From J051 sp040752255 (GTDB lineage Bacteria > Armatimonadota > Fimbriimonadia > Fimbriimonadales > ATM1), in the NCBI GenBank assembly GCA_040752255.1, contig JBFMFD010000093.1, forward strand, positions 1 to 10,984: a stretch of 10,984 nucleotides of DNA, in the 5' to 3' direction. This document shows positions 1 to 7,877 of this stretch, piece by piece (the stretch's first letter is position 1; every line of letters begins with the position of its first letter). The position numbers and the translations under genes were made by a program. The notes under the pieces were generated by a model, which did not search any database, had not been told where the DNA came from, and saw only the letters and a list, made by a program, of their open reading frames with translations.

Positions 1-1
1 T

Positions 2-793
2 CAGGTGAATGCACAGCCCGCCGGTTTCCGCGGCAGATCTGTGGACATCGGCGAGCGGGTGCGCGGTAACGGATGGCTGGTGCAACTGACGGCAAGCCAG
101 GCGGGTACGACGGACGGTGCGAACTTCTTCGGTGCGACGCGCAACGTGAACGAGTCTTTCGACTCGGTCGCCGAGGCGCCGTCGCAGCCGGGCGGGGTTC
201 AACTGTATCTCCACGGGCCGGATGGTCAAGCAGCACTCGCGCAAGACCTTCGGGAAGCAGCAGCCGGGCGCCTGGAGTACCGCTTCACGGTTCGACCCGT
301 CGAACCGAACGCCGAAGTGGTCATCGCCTGGAACGATGTCGTTCGGGCGAATAGCCGCCTGCGAATGGCGCTTCGAGACGAAACGACAGGGCGTGTCGTG
401 TCGATGAACGCAACCTCGACGTACACGTTCGTAGCCGACGCTCAGCTGACTCCTCGGACGTTCACCGTTACGGTAGCGCCCGATGCCGCGGGCCGGCTCG
501 TGGTCGGTGGCGTCCGGGTGGTGAGCGGCGGCCGGGGAGCCGAGGGATACACGCTGCAATACTCCCTGAGCACCGACGCGAACGTAACCGTGCGGGTTTT
601 GAGCACGTCTGGACAGCTCGTCAGTGAGCTGGACAGCGCATTGCGTACCGCCGGGACCAACTCAGTCGTCTGGAACGGTAGGAACGCGCGCGGCGTGGCC
701 GTCGCGCCAGGCGTCTACATCGTGGAGATCACGGCGGAAACGCTAGCAGGAGAGAGAGTTCGCGTGACCACTCCGGTCACGATCACTAGGTAA
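2..793 (+). CDS. C-terminal part of a secreted protein with FlgD-like Ig domain (5' end outside window)
   Basis: The reading frame is open to the left edge (the codon at 2-4 is CAG), so the GTG at 5 is probably internal and the true start lies upstream. About 263 residues are visible, ending in TAA. The last ~97 residues resemble the Ig-like fold found at the C-terminus of FlgD and many secreted proteins: a repeated beta pattern, then AGTNSVVWNGRN and VAPGVYIVEI. By hand alignment this end matches the end of the next gene at roughly 54 of 98 positions, and the segment before it is also related (a W-VQL start and a TYTF element), so the two are tandem paralogues. The stop lies 11 nt before the next start, which suggests one operon. 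It is probably an exported surface or extracellular protein; the ligand or role cannot be read from the sequence. Confidence 0.85.
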   Translation, partial: QVNAQPAGFRGRSVDIGERVRGNGWLVQLTASQAGTTDGANFFGATRNVNESFDSVAEAPSQPGGVQLYLHGPDGQAALAQDLREAAAGRLEYRFTVRPVEPNAEVVIAWNDVVRANSRLRMALRDETTGRVVSMNATSTYTFVADAQLTPRTFTVTVAPDAAGRLVVGGVRVVSGGRGAEGYTLQYSLSTDANVTVRVLSTSGQLVSELDSALRTAGTNSVVWNGRNARGVAVAPGVYIVEITAETLAGERVRVTTPVTITR

Positions 794-804
794 GAGGAAG
801 TCGA

Positions 805-3561
805 ATGGAAATGAAATCAGGATTGAGGAAGCTCGCAAGTGCCTTCACGCTGTGTGCTGGGCTGGCAACAACCGCGCCGGCACTCGACTACATCATCTGC
901 TGGGATGGCGTGACAGAGTTCCTGTCGCCAGACTGGGCCATTGCCGCCGTCGCCAACCCAATTCTGTTGGCTGGCGTAGGCGTGTCGGGACAGGTCAACT
1001 GGGGCGCATCCCCCTGCGGCCCTCCGATCACAGGCAGCCACGAAGCCGCCGGCTACATGCTTCTCGGTACAGGCGGTGTCGGGAGCTTTCACAGCGGTGA
1101 CGACGATGGCGCAGCCTACTTCGTGGGCTCACCCTACGGCGGTCAGGAGTGGAGCTACGTCACCATACGCAGCATCGACACCGACGGCGGCACTTCGGAT
1201 GCCCGCTGGGGCGAGAATGGATACGACCTGCTGGTCTCGCCGACCGCTTCTTATCGCAGGCTGATCGCTCAAGACAGCTCGAACGACGGCATCCAAGCAA
1301 GGCTAATCCTGAACGTCATCGGAGGCGTGGCGAGGTACGAGTGGCGCCTCACCAACACCAACACCGATGTCCGGCAGGTCGGCCTTCGGCACGGCTCGTG
1401 GGTGGGCTTCATTAACTCGGCTGGTGCCTTTTCGGGGTACCACACAAACGCATACACGCTGCTGCCGAACGGACGGCCGAACCGGGTACACCAACAGTGG
1501 AGTCGAGCGCAGAACCCTACGGACTTTCCAGCTTTCGTGGACTTCTACTTCCGGCAATCCAGTCCCTACCCGTCGCTAAGAGTTCACACGGGCCCTGCGT
1601 CCGGAGGCCTTCAAGACGCGTCCACTGCCAGCCGCCTTGTGCTCACGGACCAGATCTTTGGGGTTGGCCCTCTCTGGGAGGCGACCGTTTTGCCCGATGC
1701 GGCAATCAGCGATCCAACCTTCCTTCTCTACTTTGACCCTGTTCCTGTGGGACCAGGGCAGACGCGGCGAATCGTCTACTATATGACGCCACCGTGGGCG
1801 AATAACATCTTGCGAGTAGACGTGGTCCAGGGCGAGCAACTGCCGGAGGTCTTGGGGTACGCGGTAACAGCGGAAGCACCGCAGCTGATCGCATACAGCG
1901 ACACCGGGACCAACAACCTTGACCCGAATCCGTTCTTCATTACTACCTGGATTGACAACCAGTACGCCGCCGTCAATCGGGAGATCACACTCCGCGACGT
2001 TACGGTGACTCTGGCCCTGCCTGATGGAATTACCTTCGCACCGGGTGAGACCAACACGAAGACGCTCTCCAGCGTCCCGCCGGGAGGGGTTTTCAACGTC
2101 CGCTGGCAGGTACAAGCCGACGGCACGACAACGGGCCCGCAAAAGTATCGCGTCTCCGTGACGGCCATTCCGGGCATCAACGAAGTCATTGAGGGCACCA
2201 TCATGATCGCGAGCACGCCGCGCGCAAACATCGTCGGCGGGCCGCAACTCGTGGGATTCCCTTGGGTGTTCGCAAGTGATGACCTCGCTACGATTACCGG
2301 CCTAACCGTCGGCGCGGGTGCACAGCTTGATGCCTTCAGGTGGGACACTCTGCTCAACACATACCTGAGGGTGTCGCGCGTCTCCGACCGCGGCACCGCG
2401 CAGTGGTGGATCGCCGACACCGACTATCCGAACACGCTTCTGAACGGCGCGAGTGCTCCGACTGACAGCGTCGGCGGCGAATTCAGGGTCGTTCTTCTGA
2501 AAGGTTGGAACCTCATCAGCAATCCATACCCATATCCGGTGCAGTTGAATCAGATCATCGCGACTGCACAGTCCGACCCAGGACGAGTGCTCACCTGGGG
2601 CGACCTCATCACGCGTGGTTGGGTGCGGAGCACGCTGTATCGGTACGACCCGCTTGATCCTCCCTACAAGTTCAACTCCGACCCGGCGCAATTGGTTCTG
2701 CCCGGACTCGGCTACTGGGTGCTCGTCAACACCGAAACACCGATCAACGTGTTCTGGCCGCCGGTGTTCGTGCCGGGGCTGCCGGGCTCGTCGCGCTCCG
2801 TGGACCCGTTCCAGTCCAACCAACGGAACTGGCGGCTGCAGCTGGTCGCTCGCGGCGAAGGTGAGTCCGACGCGTCAAACTACATCGGTATGGTCGAGAC
2901 GCGACAGAAGGCGATGGAACTGAGCGCGCCCGAACCGCCCAGCATGCCGAACAGCCAAATCCGGCTCTCGCTCGAACGAGAGGACGAGCAGGGCAGGACG
3001 ATGCTCTGGGCGCAGGATGTGCGAGAGAACCAGGGTCGAGCCTCCTTCACAGTTCGGTTCTCCTCGAACCGCGCCGGGACGTTTGCACTCTCGTGGCCGA
3101 ACATTGCGCAGATTCCGCGCAACGTGCGGCTGGTTCTTCGCGACCTGCAAACCGGCCAGACGCGCGACCTGAGGGGCGCATCAGCGCACACCTTTACGTT
3201 GGGCGAAGCCGGCGAGCGCACGTTCCTCATCTCCGTTGAACCCGGAACGAGCGCGCGGCCGGTGATCGGCGGCGTGCAAATCGTCAGCGATTCGCGCGAC
3301 GTCAACTCGCCGGTTACGATTCAGTACTCGGTCTCGACGAGCGCCAACGTCACGGTGCGAATCCTCAGCCCGGCTGGGCGAGAGGTGTACACCGCGCTAC
3401 GCGGCCGCTCCGAGGACGCCGGCACGAACAGCGTCGTGTGGAACAAGCGCGACAACAACGGACGCGCGGTCGCACCGGGTAACTACATCGTAGAGATCCT
3501 TGCCGAGACGCTGGACGGGCAGCGCGCACGCGTGACCCGACCGGTTATCGTCATCCGATAA
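805..3561 (+). CDS. Large secreted multi-domain surface protein with FlgD-like Ig C-terminus
   Basis: A 918-residue exported protein. The ATG at 805 has an AGAGGA ribosome site 7 nt upstream; a second ATG at 811 is possible but more poorly spaced. Residues 1-26 form a signal peptide (basic LRKL, a hydrophobic core, then APA before LDY). Residues ~27-340 are beta-rich with no family I recognise. Residues ~385-465 look like a CARDB/DUF11-type beta sandwich (TVTLALPDGITF). Residues ~475-655 carry the LKGWNLISNPYPYP and GLGYWVLV motifs seen in large secreted proteins. Residues ~676-815 are a beta-rich linker domain, and ~820-918 a FlgD-type Ig domain (AGTNSVVWN, VAPGNYIVEI). There is no LPxTG motif or C-terminal transmembrane helix. 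It follows its truncated paralogue and precedes an outer-membrane barrel gene, which fits a cell-surface role. Domain names are from motif recognition only. Confidence 0.88.
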   Translation: MEMKSGLRKLASAFTLCAGLATTAPALDYIICWDGVTEFLSPDWAIAAVANPILLAGVGVSGQVNWGASPCGPPITGSHEAAGYMLLGTGGVGSFHSGDDDGAAYFVGSPYGGQEWSYVTIRSIDTDGGTSDARWGENGYDLLVSPTASYRRLIAQDSSNDGIQARLILNVIGGVARYEWRLTNTNTDVRQVGLRHGSWVGFINSAGAFSGYHTNAYTLLPNGRPNRVHQQWSRAQNPTDFPAFVDFYFRQSSPYPSLRVHTGPASGGLQDASTASRLVLTDQIFGVGPLWEATVLPDAAISDPTFLLYFDPVPVGPGQTRRIVYYMTPPWANNILRVDVVQGEQLPEVLGYAVTAEAPQLIAYSDTGTNNLDPNPFFITTWIDNQYAAVNREITLRDVTVTLALPDGITFAPGETNTKTLSSVPPGGVFNVRWQVQADGTTTGPQKYRVSVTAIPGINEVIEGTIMIASTPRANIVGGPQLVGFPWVFASDDLATITGLTVGAGAQLDAFRWDTLLNTYLRVSRVSDRGTAQWWIADTDYPNTLLNGASAPTDSVGGEFRVVLLKGWNLISNPYPYPVQLNQIIATAQSDPGRVLTWGDLITRGWVRSTLYRYDPLDPPYKFNSDPAQLVLPGLGYWVLVNTETPINVFWPPVFVPGLPGSSRSVDPFQSNQRNWRLQLVARGEGESDASNYIGMVETRQKAMELSAPEPPSMPNSQIRLSLEREDEQGRTMLWAQDVRENQGRASFTVRFSSNRAGTFALSWPNIAQIPRNVRLVLRDLQTGQTRDLRGASAHTFTLGEAGERTFLISVEPGTSARPVIGGVQIVSDSRDVNSPVTIQYSVSTSANVTVRILSPAGREVYTALRGRSEDAGTNSVVWNKRDNNGRAVAPGNYIVEILAETLDGQRARVTRPVIVIR

Positions 3562-3582
3562 GGCAACAGAGTAAGTGAACTG

Positions 3583-4215
3583 ATGAGAAGCGTGAGCCGC
3601 AAGCGAAAGGGTCCGACCGTGGGCATTCGCGCGCTGCTCGCGCTTCTCGTTCTGATTGTCAACGTGGCGGCGATCGCGCAGCAGCCGCGTAAGCCCGTCT
3701 TGATCTCGTTCGGCGTCGGATTGGGTGAGCGCGCCATGGCGCCGCAGGAACTCCGATTCGAAGCCCGCGCCTCGACCGCGTTTCGCAAAGCGCTCGAGGG
3801 AGAGAAGCAGTATCGCATAGTGCCGTTCAGCCGAACACACCCCTCGGTGCAGCGCGCGCTGCTGGAGAGGACGCTGCCGAGCGAATTGCTGCTGCCGCCG
3901 TTTACCGGCACCATCGGCACGGAATTCAAAGTGGTCCGCCTCGCGAAGGTGATGCGCGGTGAGTTTGCGGTCAGCGTTGTCGTGGATCGCCTCACGTTCA
4001 GCGACGACGGCAAGAAGGTTTCGGCGGTCCTGATCTACGAAGTGTACGACGTTGAGAAGGCAAAGATGGTCGGCACGGCGGGCGCGACGCTCGAGGCAAG
4101 CGGGGCAGACCAAGCAAGCACCGCCGACGCCCTCATCGAAGCGCTCTCCAAGAAGGGCGCAGAGGATACGCTCGCCATCCTCGAAGAGTATCTCAAGAAG
4201 CCGCCGGGGAAGTAG
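3583..4215 (+). CDS. Small exported protein of unknown function, CsgG/FlgO-like look
   Basis: A 210-residue protein with a basic N-terminus (RKRK), a hydrophobic core (ALLALLVLIVNVAA) and a likely signal peptidase site AIA before QQ at residue 32. There is no lipobox cysteine. The mature part starts with a beta strand (PVLISFGVG). It continues with a helix (FRKALEG), a strand (QYRIVPF) and later alternating beta hairpins (AVLIYEVYDVEKAKMVG), and ends in a helix (ALSKKGAEDTLAILEEYL). This order recalls CsgG, FlgO and TolB N-terminal type periplasmic domains, but no diagnostic motif is present, so I leave the function open. The ATG at 3583 has a weak ribosome site. An in-frame GTG at 3619 lies 7 nt after AAAGGG and would give a 198-residue protein that keeps the hydrophobic core, so the start is uncertain. 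The gene lies 21 nt after the large secreted protein and 1 nt before the barrel gene. Confidence 0.8.
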   Translation: MRSVSRKRKGPTVGIRALLALLVLIVNVAAIAQQPRKPVLISFGVGLGERAMAPQELRFEARASTAFRKALEGEKQYRIVPFSRTHPSVQRALLERTLPSELLLPPFTGTIGTEFKVVRLAKVMRGEFAVSVVVDRLTFSDDGKKVSAVLIYEVYDVEKAKMVGTAGATLEASGADQASTADALIEALSKKGAEDTLAILEEYLKKPPGK

Positions 4216-4216
4216 C

Positions 4217-6157
4217 ATGTCTGGGCGACGTCTCGCACGGTTTCTCCTAAGCGCCGCGCTGCTCTCACTGGGCGTTTGCGCCTTTGGCACAGGCTCGATT
4301 CGGCTGTCGAGTTACCCGACCCTCTCGGTGGCGGATGGGCACAGCACCGTCACCATCTCCGCCGAGGTAAGGCAAAGTGACGGCTCAAAGGTTGCCGACG
4401 GCACGCCGGTTCGCTTCACCGCTTCCGGAGCGTCGTTCCGCGAGTCGGACGTCGGCACCGTTGACGGCGTGGCGCGAGCCGTGCTCGTCGCCCCGAATGA
4501 ACCCGGGTTCGTGCGGATCACCGCGAGCGTAACCTCTATCGGCACGGTCAACACCCTGGATGTGGAGTTTGTGAAGGATCGCGCCGCCCTGTCGGCGGCA
4601 AGGCGCTACGTGGAGATTTCGTCCGACGCAAGCCTCTTCTACAGCAATCAGATTGGCGTGTTCTCCGCGGCCGCGCCGTCGCGCGGAGTGCGGTTGCGCT
4701 ACGGAGACATCACCATCAACGCGTCCGACCTGCAACTGGATAGCGCCGGGCTTGTCGTCGTCGCGATCGACGCGGAACTGACCGTGGGCGAGACCAGCCT
4801 CGAGTGCCGCCGCCTGCGGTACACCCTGCCTCAGCGGTCGGGCTTTGCCATCGCGACCGTTGACGGGCGGCTCGCGGGCTGCGAGGTGAAGGGCGCGATC
4901 GCGAGCGTCGCGGAGGGTGGCGTTGACCCGGCTGCCTTCGAGTTCCGCGATGTCGGCGCGTCCCAAACGAGCGTGCACGCTGCTTCCGTCGTGTTCTTCC
5001 CAAACCGCGAGATCCAGTTCCGCCACGCGCAGGTGTTCGTGGGCGACACGAGGGTGATGTCCATGCCGCTGTACGCCTTAAAGGCACACGCCGGGCCTGA
5101 GCTGTTCACCGACCAGGTCATCGGCTTCGAGAACGGGAGCCTGCAGGTGAACTACCCGTACTACCTCAACCTCTCGCCGACGTTTACGAGCGCGTTGCGC
5201 CTGCGGAGTGGACAGAACTATGGGCGCGGCGCAAGTTCGTCGCGCGGCTTTTTCCTCGATCTGGAGAGCACCTACCTCGCCGGCTCCGACGGCGAGGGCT
5301 CGGTAACCCTATCGGGAATCGGCCGATCCGATATGAGCTTGAGCTTCCGTCACACTCAGCGGTTCGGCGAGCGGTCAAGCGTGTCCACGCTGCTCGACTT
5401 TCCGAACTTCAACAGCATCTACGGCGGGGTCAACGCGTATCGCAGTTTCAAGGGCTTCACGGCGACCCTGAGCGCCAACAGCAGCAGCTCCTTCTCGGGC
5501 GAGAAGTATGAGTCGCAACGCGCCGACCTCTCCGTGACCACCGACAGGAAACCGGTGCCGGGGTTGCCCGGCACATACAGCGTCGGGCTCACGATGAACA
5601 CATCGCGCGCTTCCTTCTTCGGGCGGCGAACGGAGCAAAGCGGCTACGGCCTGCGCGCGCAGTGGGTGATGACGCCGCAGAGGCTGTGGCAGGGTGCCGT
5701 GCTAACGAATTCCATCACGCTGTCGCAGCTCTGGTCAGGTAGCGACGCGAAGCCGTTCGGCGTGGTGGCGACGACCGCGGTCTCCACCAATCTGAACAAC
5801 CGCTCGAATCTGCGGCTCGCCTACGACTACACAAAGGACTCGTTCACCTCATCCTTCTTCGGTAGCCATCGGGTTACGGGTGAACTGTTCTGGAGCGATT
5901 CAAACTTTCTCGCCAGCGTCTTCGGCGGCAGGAGTCTCGACCTAGACTCGATGAACGTGTTCGCCGACGTCTCCTACCTCCTCGGCCCGCAGTGGCGCGT
6001 CGGCGGAGTGTTCAGCCTTGACCGATTCCGAGGCGAGACCGTGGATGACCAGACGTTGCTCCTCGGATACCGCATGGGGTTGCGCGAGATCGCCATCACG
6101 TATTCCATGCGAACGGGCAGGTTCGGTCTGGAACTCCTCAATGCTCCTTTCCGTTAG
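4217..6157 (+). CDS. Outer-membrane beta-barrel protein: invasin-type Ig domain fused to LptD/OstA-like region
   Basis: A 646-residue protein. The frame is open upstream to 4052, but the ATG at 4217 follows GGGGA by 6 nt and begins a signal peptide (RRLARFLLSAALLSLGVCA), so I chose it. Residues ~29-118 read as a bacterial Ig-like (Big_1, invasin/intimin) domain: LSVADGHSTVTISAEV, DGTPVRFTASG, and FVRITASV. Residues ~125-290 resemble the OstA/LptA jelly-roll part of LptD: RLRYGDITINASDLQLD, a 'SLECRRLRYTL' strand and SMPLYAL, where LptD has its PxxYLP-type stretch. Residues ~305-646 are alternating aromatic/polar beta strands typical of an outer-membrane barrel and end in APFR, one residue past a phenylalanine. 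LptD delivers lipopolysaccharide to the outer leaflet, but the family also includes barrels of unknown substrate, and no LptE is seen here. I therefore call it LptD-like, not LptD. It is shorter than typical LptD (about 750-800 aa). Confidence 0.8.
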   Translation: MSGRRLARFLLSAALLSLGVCAFGTGSIRLSSYPTLSVADGHSTVTISAEVRQSDGSKVADGTPVRFTASGASFRESDVGTVDGVARAVLVAPNEPGFVRITASVTSIGTVNTLDVEFVKDRAALSAARRYVEISSDASLFYSNQIGVFSAAAPSRGVRLRYGDITINASDLQLDSAGLVVVAIDAELTVGETSLECRRLRYTLPQRSGFAIATVDGRLAGCEVKGAIASVAEGGVDPAAFEFRDVGASQTSVHAASVVFFPNREIQFRHAQVFVGDTRVMSMPLYALKAHAGPELFTDQVIGFENGSLQVNYPYYLNLSPTFTSALRLRSGQNYGRGASSSRGFFLDLESTYLAGSDGEGSVTLSGIGRSDMSLSFRHTQRFGERSSVSTLLDFPNFNSIYGGVNAYRSFKGFTATLSANSSSSFSGEKYESQRADLSVTTDRKPVPGLPGTYSVGLTMNTSRASFFGRRTEQSGYGLRAQWVMTPQRLWQGAVLTNSITLSQLWSGSDAKPFGVVATTAVSTNLNNRSNLRLAYDYTKDSFTSSFFGSHRVTGELFWSDSNFLASVFGGRSLDLDSMNVFADVSYLLGPQWRVGGVFSLDRFRGETVDDQTLLLGYRMGLREIAITYSMRTGRFGLELLNAPFR

Positions 6158-7877
6158 TCTCGCGGTCGTAGCCATGCTCTCGACCGGCGAGCCCGCGGCT
6201 TCGTTCGGTCAGTTCGCCTACGGAGACACTCACCGCCTTGCGTTCTTCGAAGTCTCGCCGACCGAGTTCACGTTCCTGCGGAATCACGGGGCGCGGATTC
6301 AGTTCAGCGAGCCGACCGACTTCTTTCCTCAGCGTCTCAGTCGCTTCGACAAAGTGCTCACCTATCGTCCGCGACCTGGCGCGCCGCTTCGACTTCGATT
6401 GGAGGCTACATCACTCGGCTTCTCGCTTCAGTATCGGGACGGCTTTCGCCTGAAGGGGCGAGGGACGAGCGCGCCCTTCTTGACGTGGGCAGAGGGGAGC
6501 GTGGGCCCAGGAGTACCGACGCCGGCGACGGGCTGGGCGCTCCTCTCTTGGAGCGAGCCGCTACCGCCCGTCCTCTTGGTGTTCTCGGGCGAGCCGGTCG
6601 CCCTTCAAGTCTCCGAACAGGCCGATGGCTGGGCGCTCGAGACCCAGACGCCGTATGACGGTTGGGTGATGGTTCGCGCTCCGCTGGGCGGCGAGGCGGT
6701 TATCACTCGCGGTGCCGCCGACCTCGGGCGTCTCGTCGCGAGGGTGAAGGACAAGGTCGCGACGATGGGCGAAGCCCCGCGCCTTACGGATGTCGAAGCG
6801 AGTGCCGATGATCGAGGCGTGACGGTTACGTGGCGGTTTGACCGGCCGGGGGCGTTCGTGCCGCCGCCGGCAACCGGGGGCGCAAACGAGCGGCGACTGA
6901 AACTGCTCTCGCCCATCGAGCGAGTCGGCACCGGCGAATCGTTCCGCTGCTCAAGCAATGAATTGACCATCCGCTTCATCGGCAGGGGGCTGCACCCTGG
7001 TCGAGGCGTCGTCGTGGGGCAGGTGGCGGAGGAGGAGTTTCCGCTCGACCAACCGCGGCACATCGCCGAGGCTGCCCTGGCGTGCGTGTGGAACACGCTG
7101 TCCGCCCGCGGCGAGACCGAGTTGCGCCGCTTCCTCGGCGTGTGGGCGTCCTATGCCGGCGTAGACCGCGAGCCGGCGACGGGCCTGCCGTGGCCCGGCG
7201 GTAGGGAGCGCGATGCGCTCGCGGAATACGCTGCGCTGTGCCTGGCTGAGCGGGCGCTGGGCATGTCGGCCGAACGTCCAACCGCCCTGTTCGCATCGCT
7301 GGACTGGCTCACGTGGCTGCCCACCGGCGATGCTGACCAGGCGCGCGAAGCAGCCGCGTATCTCGCGCTGCTCGGCGCGCTAAGCCAGGACGCCTACGAG
7401 CGCGCGCTCGGGGCGATGGCGCAGGCAGCGCTTCGTGTCGAGCAGGCGGAGCAGCCGTTCGACTCGCTGCGCGACGAGGTGTATCCGATTGCGGCAGTGC
7501 TCGACCTCGCTCCTCCGCCGCGGCTGCTGCCCGCGCTCTCGCCGATTCGGGTGCTATCACACGGCACAACCGTCTCTTGCAGGGACGGCGAAATCTCGTT
7601 CGAGGGGCTTGTTACGAAGGTCGAGCCGTTCGACGTTCGCCTCCTGGGAGCCACGGTCGTGCCGCAGGTCAGCGCAAAGTTCAATCTGGATGCTCCTGAG
7701 ATGACCGTGCGCGGGAGCGTGGTCGCGGTGCGACTCACGCCTCGCCGCGTCGGCTACTGGAAGTTGAGCGTCCGGGTTTCGGAAGCGACTTTCCGAGCGT
7801 TGCCGAGCGCTATGCCAAGTCCTCGTTGTAATGAAGGCCGACGTTCTCTTTCCGCGCCAGCGCCTGCTCTACGATGA
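6141..7877 (+). CDS. Exported protein of unknown family
   Basis: The ATG at 6141 lies inside the end of the barrel gene (17-nt overlap) and gives a 578-residue product. The frame is open upstream to 6018, but only this start puts the hydrophobic stretch (MLLSVSLAVVAML) at the N-terminus. That stretch has no basic residue before it, which is unusual for a signal peptide, and the ribosome site (GGAA at 6130) is poor, so translation may depend on coupling with the upstream gene. Residues ~20-200 are beta-rich, ~215-300 look like another beta domain (GVTVTWRFDRPG), ~305-455 are alanine/leucine-rich and helical (AEYAALCLAERALG, AREAAAYLALLGALS), and ~468-547 are beta-rich again. I recognise no family. 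The final ~25 residues are low in predicted structure and lie over the end of nadB. It is the last gene of the plus-strand operon. Confidence 0.75.
   Translation: MLLSVSLAVVAMLSTGEPAASFGQFAYGDTHRLAFFEVSPTEFTFLRNHGARIQFSEPTDFFPQRLSRFDKVLTYRPRPGAPLRLRLEATSLGFSLQYRDGFRLKGRGTSAPFLTWAEGSVGPGVPTPATGWALLSWSEPLPPVLLVFSGEPVALQVSEQADGWALETQTPYDGWVMVRAPLGGEAVITRGAADLGRLVARVKDKVATMGEAPRLTDVEASADDRGVTVTWRFDRPGAFVPPPATGGANERRLKLLSPIERVGTGESFRCSSNELTIRFIGRGLHPGRGVVVGQVAEEEFPLDQPRHIAEAALACVWNTLSARGETELRRFLGVWASYAGVDREPATGLPWPGGRERDALAEYAALCLAERALGMSAERPTALFASLDWLTWLPTGDADQAREAAAYLALLGALSQDAYERALGAMAQAALRVEQAEQPFDSLRDEVYPIAAVLDLAPPPRLLPALSPIRVLSHGTTVSCRDGEISFEGLVTKVEPFDVRLLGATVVPQVSAKFNLDAPEMTVRGSVVAVRLTPRRVGYWKLSVRVSEATFRALPSAMPSPRCNEGRRSLSAPAPALR

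Noticed and set aside
1576..2247. Minus-strand open frame of 223 codons
   Set aside because: It is antisense to the 918-aa secreted protein and has no motif of its own.
4052..4216. Upstream extension of the barrel protein
   Set aside because: The extra 55 codons are Arg/Ser-rich shadow of the preceding gene and would bury the signal peptide that begins at 4217.
4266..4284. Lipoprotein signal in the barrel protein (LGVC near residue 21)
   Set aside because: The residue before the cysteine is valine, where a lipobox needs Gly, Ala or Ser, and barrel proteins use signal peptidase I.
3397..4290. Minus-strand open frame of 297 codons
   Set aside because: It is antisense to two well-supported plus-strand genes, has arginine-rich low-complexity sequence with no motif, and is explained by third-position GC bias.
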